64,000 bases of DNA from Spisula solida. Its lineage: Eukaryota > Mollusca > Bivalvia > Venerida > Mactridae. The stretch covers positions 10,451,201-10,515,200 of the forward strand of contig OX365962.1 of NCBI GenBank assembly GCA_947247005.1. The letters run 5' to 3'. A program made the position numbers and the translations under genes. Below are positions 43,875 through 53,595 of this stretch, piece after piece (position 1 is the stretch's first letter; every line of letters starts with the position of its first letter). Under the pieces are notes generated by a model, which did no database searches, was not told the DNA's origin, and worked only from the letters and a program-made list of their open reading frames with translations.

Positions 43875-45120
43875 TTTACCTGGCCACTTTTTGAGGTCAT
43901 TTCCAATGCTTTTGTTTGCAAACAATAGCATGCCCATTGATGGAGTAATGAGGGTACAATAAGGCAAGATTGTACGTACGAGGGATGATCTACAAATACG
44001 CGGGAAAATGCTTTGAAATCTTTATAACGTTGACCAATACTTAAAATAATTGGTCATATAAAAGATTGACGTATTACGAATACACAATGTACATAACTAT
44101 ACAACATTAAACTCAAGGTAATATTTTTTAAATAAACATTAAACTGTAATGTAACTATGGGTACACTGGCCCAACGTCACCGCGGAGTTGGTACATATAA
44201 CAGTATACATACTCATTTATGGCACAATTCATAATGTATAATGCAGTAAAACATTCTCAAAAATAGCTGTAGAACAAGATACACTTCATAGACCTGTAAA
44301 CCGAAAAACAACTTGCATTTAAATTATAAGAATTAGCTATTGGAGATCATTAGTATTGATGACGTAATTTGTTATTGACGTCGTATAGCCCATTTGCATG
44401 TCGGTATTGATTTCACTCGTCTACATATGATAGCATAATTATACCAAACATACACCTGTTTTGTATGCCAATACATACATGTAGTCGTTGCATAGTGCAA
44501 TATTGCCATTTGTATGTTATGAGGTTTCAATCGCAACAACACTTCATCGCCGATTTCTGTATCGCACTCATTTTCTGACAACGACTTTGATGCAAATAGT
44601 TGTTAAACGGAAATTGACATTAAAACTTATTTTTGAAATCATGAATGTAATATTATATCATTACATAATACATATTCATAACCCATCCTTTAGAAAATTA
44701 CAAAAAAAATTGAATGCACCAATGATACGTCATCGTTTGCTAGGTTCAACGTTGCAAAATATCAACATTTGGGCTGCATAACGTCGAGTGCTGTTGCCAT
44801 AGGAAATCGCATCCGTTCTGACTTTGGTTAATATTGATGATCAGCGGTGAATCAACTTGAAATACATTTATCTTCATGTATTGGAAATTTCATCCAATTA
44901 CAATGACAAATAAAGAAATTAGGGCTTTTTTCCTTGTATTTGTTGATCACCCCTCGTATATAAGCTGGTAATATGCTGATATAGGAATAACTGTACAATT
45001 TAGAGGGAAGGCGGGTCTAGTTTTCCATATATGGAAACAGCCAAATTGTCCTAATAAATGGATTTACTTCATGAACCACTTACTAGATATTGTGCCCATT
45101 GCACTAATAAATGTATAAGA

Positions 45121-45251
45121 GGTCCAAAAATTTGAAAATCCCTGGCTTTTGATTGGACAAAGAAGTAGGGTAAACTATAAAATGGATTAGAGGTCCAAAA
45201 ATTTGAAAATCCCTGGCTTTTGATTGGACAAAGAAGTAGGGTAAACTATAA
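45121..45251 (+). repeat. 71-bp tandem duplication
   Basis: GGTCCAAAAATTTGAAAATC through GGGTAAACTATAA occurs twice, starting at 45121 and 45192, nearly identical. Confidence 0.88.
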
Positions 45252-45393
45252 TCCCCGCTTATGAAAACATACAATCGGGTGATAAATACTATTATAGACA
45301 TCAGTTGTTAAATTGTGCTAATTGAAGGTCGAGAGTCGTGTCAAATTCTCTGGACTATACTACACAAGTCACATGTTCCGAAGCACATTAACC

Positions 45394-45430
45394 ATGCGAT
45401 CTAGATACGGAATATTAACAATTATATTAG
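45394..45430 (+). CDS. Candidate leader exon
   Basis: ATG starts MRSRYGILTIIL, two arginines followed by a hydrophobic run, ending one base into a codon at a good donor GTAAGA. This looks like the beginning of a signal peptide. No matching second exon was identified with confidence; the open phase-1 segment 47657-47843 after TTTCTCATTTCAG is one possibility. Could be chance. Confidence 0.22.
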
Positions 45431-45683
45431 GTAAGAATACATGTATTGTTATCATTATTCATCGTCGCTGAAAAAAACTGAATAACGTTTTACTTATAGT
45501 GAATATTTATTTAATTATTTGACACGAACATAGCATGTGTAACTCCCCTTTGAATGCACGTAAATGTACGTGTCGGCTGAGCAAAGGAAAGTCCAAACTA
45601 CAACTTTGTTCCATTTGCAGTTATTCAACTTTTTCGCGGCATTATTCAGTTTTTTCGCATTACGTAATTACGTTAAAATAGTA

Positions 45684-45760
45684 CAGTCAACTCTCGTCAT
45701 CTCGAATTTCACGGGACCGTGGAAGTTACTTCGACATAACGAAAATTAGAGATAGAATGT
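45684..45760. mobile_element. Tigger/pogo-like TIR fragment
   Basis: ACAGTCAACTCTCGTCATCT and CGACATAACGAAAATTAGAG resemble the ends of pogo-type MITEs. Only about 75 bp is recognisable. Confidence 0.4.
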
Positions 45761-46007
45761 TTGGCATCAACGTTGCAAGTTTTCTAGTTTCTGTCATTTT
45801 ACGCCGCCATATTGTTACGGCCGTAAGAACGACATCTTCGTGAGAATTGTTTGTTTTACTATTTATGAACAGAACAGATATTTATTCAGATTTGTACATA
45901 GTACATCATCTATACATATAACATATAAACATATATACAAGTCATACATAAAGTTATCACATGTTTATTTTGTTAGTAAATAAATTGACAGTCGAGGATA
46001 AACTATA

Positions 46008-46700
46008 GGTAGTGGCTAGCCGTCCGGCACCGGACGACTAGACAGCGAAATTAGTCGTCCGTCATCAGACGACTAGCAAACGATACATGCATTGGCTAGG
46101 TAACTGTCATTCTATTTCTATGCATTAGGCATCCATAATTTCAGTTATTTTCTTGTGATAAGTATCACATATGTTTCTACCTTGTAATAAACTACGAATT
46201 AAGCAAGACAAGTTAGTGCATTTATCTGCATCCATTTTGTGACCGGCCGTGTATCTCCGTATAATGTCCGCCATATTGGAAAACAAACAAAGTACGCACG
46301 TTAATTTGCCGAAGTAACACAAACAAAGATATATGGCAATTAATTACTTTTCATTCGCAGTTTTAATAGCACATATATACAAAACAATACAATTACAATT
46401 GTATTTTTTTGTAAATTTTAAATACAATATGCAATCAGGGAGTTTAGAATAGGACCTACCATGATACGATTCATAAACGGTAACATTGTTTTCACGCTAT
46501 TATAACCAGTGACATTCCAAACTGTCAATTACCTAACACAGCAATTTCATTTTTTCAGCATAAAGTGAAGTCATATACTATCCCCATCCTCATAATACTG
46601 TAATTGAAACTTTCTATGTTCCATTACTACTTCTATTTCTAATGCCGGACGACTAATTTCGCTGACTAGTCGTCCGGCGCCGGACGGCTAGCCACTGCCT
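46008..46700. mobile_element. 693-bp TIR element, 51-bp ends, 7-8 bp target duplication
   Basis: The ends GGTAGTGGCTAGCCGTCCGG and CCGGACGGCTAGCCACTGCC are inverted for about 51 bp with very few mismatches, and are GC-rich with inner symmetry (GGCGCCGGACGACTAGT). AAACTATA stands on both sides (46000-46007 and 46701-46708). The size of the duplication suggests a hAT-type mobiliser. Interior minus frame 46125-46322 (MCYFGKLTCVLCLFSNMADI...) is open for 65 codons, but it is unlike any transposase I know. Confidence 0.83.
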
Positions 46701-46718
46701 AAACTATATTATTCGTTG

Positions 46719-47139
46719 TTAGTTCATATTATTCAAAATATTATTTCTAATTATAACAGCTTTCTTATAATATATAGCTAATTTATATAACTGAGTTTTA
46801 TTTATAGAGTTCAATAATTCCAAAAATGTAAACATACTTGGTCTAACGTAATAGTACTTTTTAATATATATTTTTCTCAGATCATCAAAACACGGGCAAA
46901 TTATAATAAAATGATATTCGTCTTCAATATCTCCTAAATGACAACATTGGCATACGCGCTCATTTCTTTCTAGTCTATTTCTTGAATATCTTCCAGTATG
47001 TATTCTTAATGAATGTGCCGAAATTCTTAATTTTGTAATGACATGACGTAATGAAAATGTTAAAATGTCTAAATATTCTTCATAATAAAAAATTAATTTA
47101 ATATTATTGTAAAGGTTATGTACATGTATTCCTCCTCGA
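46719..47139 (-). mobile_element. Non-LTR retrotransposon, C-terminal ORF and 3' end
   Basis: On the minus strand an open frame without its own start reads GGIHVHNLYNNI, KLRISAHSLRIHTGRYSRN, NERVCQCCHLGDIEDEYHF, IIICPCFDDLRKIY and ends NNMN-stop. This is the C-terminal zinc-knuckle-like tail (C-x2-C ... IEDExHF ... CPxF) of reverse transcriptases in this group. An in-frame stop follows upstream at about 47150, so it is 5' truncated. Its 3' region continues to about 45840, interrupted by the 693-bp element. Confidence 0.85.
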
Positions 47140-47149
47140 GAAAATGCAT

Positions 47150-48029
47150 ATTATTTATTTTCGTTTGTGTGCGTTGTTGTTTAAAGCACTCAATTATTTC
47201 GACATGTTTTAACATCTTGTGTTCTTTAATTATTATTTTTCAAACAATTGTTCGAAATGACATGTTTTTTTATGTTTGGACGTACCTCGAATCTTTATCA
47301 CACGTTTGCGCAAATGTTGCAAACAAATATTTGTTCAATAATGGGAGGTGCGAAAATTACAGGTAAATCGAAGATTTCAGACAGGCGTGGTGTGAAAAAC
47401 ATTCGACTCTAGTCAAATACGTTCAGACTTCGACCCGACTTCGAGATGAACAATAGATTTAAAGTGCGACATGTATATACATGTAATGTGTTTCTACTTA
47501 TCCGTTGTAATATACCATTACAGGTTAATTGTTTTGCATATTCGACGTAAGCTCAACATAAAAATAACCAAACAAGTTATACGATGTTTTCGCAAACACA
47601 AATGTGGCCTTATTAAAAACAATCCGGACTTTTCGCACAAGTACTATCTTTCTCATTTCAGAGGCTATATTTAGACTATCTTATCCGGCATTTTCGCAGA
47701 AGTGGCTTTCCGATGCGCGTATAATCGTTTTTGAGCAAAACGTGTATAACATACGAGGTTTTCGAAGAACAGCGACGCCTTGTTGGTGTAATTATAGTCC
47801 GTTAGTGATCAGACTGGACCCCATAAACCTTAAATATCTTTAAAAACAATTTTATTGAAATTTGGCATAGTTAACTGAATTATCTCTACCAAATCCGTGT
47901 TTAAATTTCAGAATTTTTAATTGAGCCATTTATTATTTTGCCATTGGGTCTATTTGTATTAATTTTGATATTTTAGTAAACAAATTGGACAGGGAGTAAA
48001 ATAATCCATTACGGTCAGGTACATGTAGT
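47150..48029. other. Gene-free stretch
   Basis: Contains an open plus frame from a plausible acceptor (TCTTTCTCATTTCAG, 47656) to a stop at 47843 (60 codons, including NVYNIRGFRRTATPCWCNYS). Not recognised; most likely chance or repeat. Confidence 0.3.
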
Positions 48030-48295
48030 TATAGTCCAGAGAATTTGACACGACTCTCGAACTTCTATTAGCATATGTTCACAGCCGATTTATTGTCTAT
48101 ATCTACTATTAAATCGCCCGGTTGAGTGTTTTCATAAGCGGGAAGTAATACGAAGGCGCTCGATGTGTAATTCAAACACGAATCTAATGGACGGATATTG
48201 CACAATTTGCTCTGGAAATTTATATATTCAGCGCAAGAACCCTGTAATATATTCATGAATAAAGGTCAGGATCGTGTCAAATTCTCCATGCTGTA
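48030..48295 (-). mobile_element. MITE family A, copy A4
   Basis: Starts TATAGTCCAGAGAATTTGAC and ends GTCAAATTCTCCATGCTGTA; the interior matches A1 in reverse. Full length. Confidence 0.8.
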
Positions 48296-50078
48296 GAATT
48301 ATGCTATTGTATTTATAACAGCTGTATCGGGATTTATATGGGTAACTTCAACCTACATTTTATTAATTATCAAGGCTTATATGTATATATCGATTAATCG
48401 GGTTGGTCACTTTTTTACATAACATTGTGTATATAAACATTGCAATTTCTCTTATTAATGTATTATTTTAATAGACATTATGTGTATTAGTATGTAGCTT
48501 AGTGAATATTGTATTGATTTTCACTGCCCTTTTCTCTAACTGAAATGTTTAAAACAATAAAAATACAATGTTATGATATTGCAATGTTTGTATACAAGTG
48601 ACAGACCTAATTAAACGGACTATAAGTATAGAAATCTAGCTGATTTCAAGAATCATTTGTACAAAAGCGTCTTGTATATATATAGATGTGTTTCTTACTA
48701 CGGTTTCAACACAGTTTATCCAGTTATTTCAGCAACCTAATGTCAGTTTAAACATTAATCATACACACATTGATGTCTGGTCATATGGGCCTAATTATAT
48801 AGTTGCAATGATCACTGATGTGTTACTTAATATACAGTTATATTTGACTTTTGCTGTTGTGGACATTTGAACCACCCTTACGTATAGTCCCCCAACGATA
48901 ATGTGATTCCCGCGCAAATGCTTGGGCCCACCCATGTTTTGATAACGGGTTACATGTTATATTTAATTGACTTGACAGTTATAAAACATTTATTTTTCTC
49001 CTACCGATCAGATGTCCTGATAGCTCAGTGCGCTAAGCCGAATGTATCTGACATACAACTTTAGTTCACTTTGTAGGTTCGAATACCATTAGCAATAAAA
49101 GTTTTACAAATAAAATTTTGTTTTTATAGACATATGTTTATGAAAATATACTTTTTATTTTGGTAATTCCTTTTTATCTCTTTTTAGTGATTTTATTTAA
49201 AGGAGGGTTTTATTTTATTGTCCATCTCAAAGACCTAATTGTCGTATTACATTTTTATACTCAGTTTAGTGCCAATACAATCATATAATGCACATAATTA
49301 ATACATGTAATATATTCAACTGAATAATAAAATGCCATCGGCTTTATCATGTATAATAATTAGTATACTTATAATTTATGAATACTTGATCATAAAATAG
49401 ACAAAAAAGACGCCGCGATTGGGGGTCGAACTCACAAAAATAAAAAATTCAAATATGAGTAAATTCCGTGTGTTTTACCACTGAGCCACCACAAAAGCAT
49501 ACATTGCTGATGTAGATATAATGTCTTATTCATTGATTGGTCCCTATGTTTTGATTTGGAATAATCTTTTGCTATAAATAGACATGTTTGTAAATAACAC
49601 ATTATCGTAGTGGGACTATATTTACTCTGTTTTAGACTTAAAATTTTACATTGGAAGTAAAAGTAAAGTACTCTTTTCTGGGGATTAAAAACTCTGTTTT
49701 ATTTTATGAGAGTTGGTAAGGTTTATTCATAAAGATAAACCAATTTTAATTCTAATCGGCATTGTACTTATTAAGATATTTAAGGTTCATGATCTTTACA
49801 AAATCCCAAATTACGAAATAGCATCGGGGAAGCTCAGATCACCGTAAAAGTAAACACATTTTTCTGAATAAAGAACTGATACGTTCAATATCAACACTTA
49901 ATCGAAAGCGAGGATTACTTGGACTTAAATTATCTTTTATTTCAAAGCACTAAATCGGTCACAGTGATATGAATTGTATCAGTTCGGTTTAATACTTAAA
50001 AGGGCTGTCGTTAGTTTCAATGAACGCCCAAAACTCGGCATATGTTGCGCTTAGAAGTCATCCTTTCAACAAACACGC
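48296..50078. other. Gene-free stretch
   Basis: AT-rich. Two tRNA-like fragments (49020-49090 plus, 49405-49495 minus) have box-like words but do not fold. No exon seen. Confidence 0.35.
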
Positions 50079-50464
50079 TGTATTGACACGACTCTTGACC
50101 TTTTATTAGCATAACCAAAGACCTAAATATACAAAGATTGAAAAAATCATTAAAAAAGGATGACGAACAAAAGTGTTCATGCAAAATATCAGAATCTGCT
50201 GCATGCTATTTTGCGTTTTCTCTCTGTTTTCAATTAAGTGTCCAATCTGTGTATATTTAGGTCTTTGGCATAATTAAACAGCTGATGTATTGTCTATTAT
50301 GCTTTCATAAGCGGAAAGTATCACGAAGACGTCCGAGGTGTAATACCAACACAGATCTAGCTAAAGGGCCGATTATGCACGATTTGCTCGCGGAAATTTA
50401 TATATTCACCTTGTAATATATTCATTCATAAAGGTCAGGATCATGTCAAATTCTCTGTGCTATA
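50079..50464 (-). mobile_element. MITE family A, copy A5, carrying a nested MITE
   Basis: GACACGACTCTTGACC to TCAGGATCATGTCAAATTCT with the usual interior (CATAAGCGGAAAGTATCACG). A 154-bp element interrupts it at TTAGCATAA. Confidence 0.8.
50115..50268. mobile_element. 154-bp nested MITE, 5-bp target duplication
   Basis: CCAAAGACCTAAATATACAA and GTATATTTAGGTCTTTGG are inverted ends (about 26 bp). CATAA flanks both sides (50110-50114 and 50269-50273). No coding capacity. Confidence 0.85.
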
Positions 50465-51425
50465 ACCTTTTTGTTTTCGCGGCTTACAGTGTTATGACAT
50501 GTGCCCAATAATTATGAACTTATTTGGTGTCCTACGAATGGGACTCGGAGGGCTATATAATACAACCACGGGAAAGGGTGTGGTTGTTGGTTCGATCCAG
50601 CCTCGTCGGATGAATACAGAAACGTTCTGAAATTAAGAGTTTGCGATCCTACATAGTAATTAAATTCATTAATATCCTTTACTGATTACTCTCATACTCA
50701 ATCTCATTAAAATTAGATCCTAACATTTGCTACTTTCCTTTACGCTGTCATGTTGAACTTTGGCCCTAATTCTTAAGGAAAAGACAACTCTGTCGATAGT
50801 GATTATTGTACCCGTGTGTTTGTACAAGTTGTTTCCCTTTACACCAGAAAAATCGATAAACATTCCCAGTGATCAGTATTGATCAGTATTTCCCGGTCAC
50901 AAATATACATACTGACTCACCTTTGTAAGTTTAAAAAGTAGGAACACGTACAAACTCAGTGGAGAATTGACTACACTCTGTAAGAGGTCATGTCTGCCGC
51001 ACAATGAAATCAAATAGTTTGTCCAATGAAATGACATCTAGCCTACTCACCACACTTTCACCGCACATTCAGATTTGTAAAATAAATGATTTGATTGGAT
51101 AAAGTTAAGGTCACATCGACATGACCTCGTACGTGGTGTCGTCAGATCCTGTATCAGTGTGAAGTAGTGACGCGTAAGAAGAGTCAGATTTTAATGAGAT
51201 TGTCTTATAATTTCGCGTAATGAACCGAAAGGAACCACCGTGTCAAACATACAGTGAAGTTTCATCAATGTTCATACGTACTACCCGGTAACATTTCTTT
51301 GGCCGGAGAAACAATAGCGGACTGGTGGAGTGGTGTAAATGTGGCACTAGAGCTCCGTCGATAATGTTATCTATTAAGCTTCATTCGCCAATTGTCAACT
51401 AATACGGGGAATTTGTCAGCATAAG

Positions 51426-51465
51426 ATGTTATTTCCGAAAATACGAGCCTACAAAATTACAAGAG
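51426..51465 (+). CDS. Fucosyltransferase exon 1
   Basis: ATG then LFPKIRAYKITR and one base, donor GTACAC. The following 76-bp intron would introduce a stop (TAA) if retained. Chosen because the next exon needs a phase-1 partner and a basic tail before its hydrophobic anchor. Confidence 0.66.
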
Positions 51466-53595
51466 GTACACCGAATTTACAAACATAAATCTAAACGACC
51501 GATCATGTATGAATAATTCTTGTCTATTCCTTCTATTACAGGGCTTCTTTTTGTTGGCGTTCTGGTACATTTAGCAGTGGAACATACGAATATAGGGACC
51601 AAAACCAAGGTAAGATATATCGGTTAGTCGTAAAATAGACGCGCATCCCAATTGGTGGTTTAGTTGTTGAACGCTGACGTAAGTTTCACGAGGTCCCAGG
51701 CTCAAATCCCGCCCAGTGGTGGTATTCAGTATTGATCTTAATTGACTTAAGGATAAGGACAACCAATCAGATCACACCATATTAAACTCTTGGTCAGTAA
51801 CAGGCGATATGATTGGCTATCCTTATTTTCCAATTAAGCTAAGATCAATATTGAATACCACCCCTGACCATCGAAACTTTCCTGTATACCACATAAATTG
51901 TTACATACAGGTGTTAAATGGGTACCCGTGAGGGAACAAGAACAATTGCCAGAGACTGTCGTCGATATTGAGTGTAAAAGAACGAATTTTGGCCGATTGG
52001 TCGTGGGTATGCATGTCGGTGAATGCCGTCGACCGAAGATGTATCTTTATGAGAACGTTCACCCTTTGTGTTACATTTTACCAAATCGATCTAGTATTAA
52101 ATAAAAATATCTTGAATTAAGTAAATGTATTTCCGTAGCTAGGTAGTGGTCCAGTCTGAAATAACTGACAATTTACTTCCGTGTGTTGCGCATGCGTGCA
52201 ATTTTATAATCACGGTAAGTCAGGAAAGCAATGTTCGTAGAAACTACGTGTCTCATGACTGGTATTGGCTGGCTTGATAGAAAGGACGACACTTCATAAA
52301 AGAAACTATTACGTGTCCAATGAATGATGGTACAAAATACATGTACAAGAATAATATGAATCGACACTTTTGATTGGCTCACATTTCTTGGTCACGTGTT
52401 ATGATTCAACAATTTTGACTGGCTCATCGCAGTCCAAGATAATACGACCGAAAATACAAGTAAAATATATTTAATATACTGTTTACAGAATGCTCTTTTG
52501 GAAGATGTTCGACCATCAGCCCATACACCCCGAACACGCAAGCAAACTTATCTGGTACAGAATGCTCTTTTGGAAGATGTTCGACCATCAGCCCATACAC
52601 CCCGAACACGCAAGCAAACTTATCTGGTACACTGGTACAGATTAGTTGGATACCTGGCGAAACGACCAGACGCCGTAGCTTCTGATTTCTCAACATGTCA
52701 CTACAGCAACTGCCGCATTACATTCGATCAGCAGGATGCTGAAAGAAGTGACGCCGTAATATTCCATGGCCAACGTTTGCCTGGTAAAATAATTAACTTC
52801 AAAAGACCAAGAGGGCAGATTTGGATATTTGCTAATAATGAATCCCCGTTAAGAATTTACAAAGAACCCACTACGGTTTATTCTGCAACAATGCATATGA
52901 AAGACGCATTCAACTGGACGATGTATTACGACCAGGGCCTGAGTGATATACATCTACCTTATGGCGATATAAGAAAACACCAGACATACGTAACAAGGGA
53001 TTATGATAAAATAGCTGCAACCAAGACAAAGGGTGCATTGATTATAACATCGAATTGTGACACACCATCTAAGCGCATGGAATACATAAACGAATTGAAG
53101 AAATACACTGATGTTGACGTTTTGGGAACATGTGGTACTGAGTGGAACTGTGGTACAAGGCTTTATCATAATAACTGTTTTGACATTTTAAATGACACAT
53201 ACTCGTTCTATCTAGCATTTGAGAATGCTTTCTGTCAGCAGTATTTCACTGAAAAACTTTTTGAGAATTATAAATATGACACTCTTATTGTATCACGAGG
53301 GGGTCGAGACGATGAAGCGAGCACTATGTTCCCAAAAGGATCTGTTATTAATGCAAATGAATTTAACAACGCTAGTGAACTTGGAAAATATCTTAACATG
53401 CTTAGACGTGATAAACAGAGGTATGCTGAACGCTTGGCTGAAAAAAGCCAGTATTACGTACAAACGTACAAAGAATCATACCAACAAGCGTTATGTGATC
53501 TGTGTAGACGTTTGAATCACCAAGATGCTTATCACAGAACTATTCCAGACATTTTAGAAATCTTCCACCCAACTAAATCATGTTCGTCTGTTTGA
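51426..53595 (+). CDS. Alpha-1,3-fucosyltransferase-like, GT10 family (three exons)
   Basis: Predicted product 404 residues, a usual length for this family. It should transfer fucose from GDP-fucose to GlcNAc-containing glycans in the Golgi. Residues 1-13 are a short basic cytoplasmic tail (MLFPKIRAYKITR), 14-26 a signal anchor (GLLFVGVLVHLAV), 37-84 a stem with a 24-residue exact-type tandem duplication, and then the catalytic region. Family landmarks: FKRPRGQIWIFANNESP (140-156), FNWTMYYDQGLSDIHLPYG (177-195), VLGTCG, and the GDP-fucose motif FYLAFENAFCQQYFTEKLF (from 276). Exons are 51426-51465, 51542-51609 and 52489-53595, with phases agreeing. The acceptor specificity (core or antenna) cannot be told from sequence. 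The stop codon lies at the start of a minisatellite. Confidence 0.92.
51542..51609 (+). CDS. Fucosyltransferase exon 2 (signal anchor)
   Basis: The acceptor TCTATTCCTTCTATTACAG is excellent. The frame gives LLFVGVLVHLAVEHTNIGTK and ends in phase 0 at donor GTAAGA. It encodes the single membrane segment of a type II Golgi enzyme. Confidence 0.8.
51610..52488 (+). other. Fucosyltransferase intron 2
   Basis: Holds a tRNA-like fragment (51645-51715, GGCTCAAATCCCGCC) and the second GGGGTGGTATTC MITE (51716-51864). A 68-codon frame at 51898-52104 has no support. The acceptor at 52488 (ATACTGTTTACAG) is adequate. Confidence 0.6.
52489..53595 (+). CDS. Fucosyltransferase exon 3 (stem and catalytic domain)
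   Basis: 368 codons in phase 0 from NALLEDVRPSAHTPRTRK to the stop TGA. It starts with two copies of a 72-bp unit (52486-52557 and 52558-52629), which keeps the frame. All GT10 landmarks lie here. Confidence 0.95.
   Translation, partial: NALLEDVRPSAHTPRTRKQTYLVQNALLEDVRPSAHTPRTRKQTYLVHWYRLVGYLAKRPDAVASDFSTCHYSNCRITFDQQDAERSDAVIFHGQRLPGKIINFKRPRGQIWIFANNESPLRIYKEPTTVYSATMHMKDAFNWTMYYDQGLSDIHLPYGDIRKHQTYVTRDYDKIAATKTKGALIITSNCDTPSKRMEYINELKKYTDVDVLGTCGTEWNCGTRLYHNNCFDILNDTYSFYLAFENAFCQQYFTEKLFENYKYDTLIVSRGGRDDEASTMFPKGSVINANEFNNASELGKYLNMLRRDKQRYAERLAEKSQYYVQTYKESYQQALCDLCRRLNHQDAYHRTIPDILEIFHPTKSCSSV

Larger units (their letters stand above)
43574..45359 (+). mobile_element. MITE family A, copy A3, split by ~1.5 kb
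   Basis: The left part 43574-43764 and right part 45253-45359 together make one element. Both parts contain GCTTATGAAAACATACAATC plus GGGTGATAA, so the split is flanked by a 29-bp direct repeat. The middle holds a fold-back (43763-43874, loop GTGAGCGAAGCGAAC) and a 71-bp tandem duplication (45121-45251). Confidence 0.68.

Noticed and set aside
49017..49495. tRNA-like segments at 49020-49090 (plus) and 49405-49495 (minus)
   Set aside because: Box-like words only; no complete cloverleaf can be drawn.
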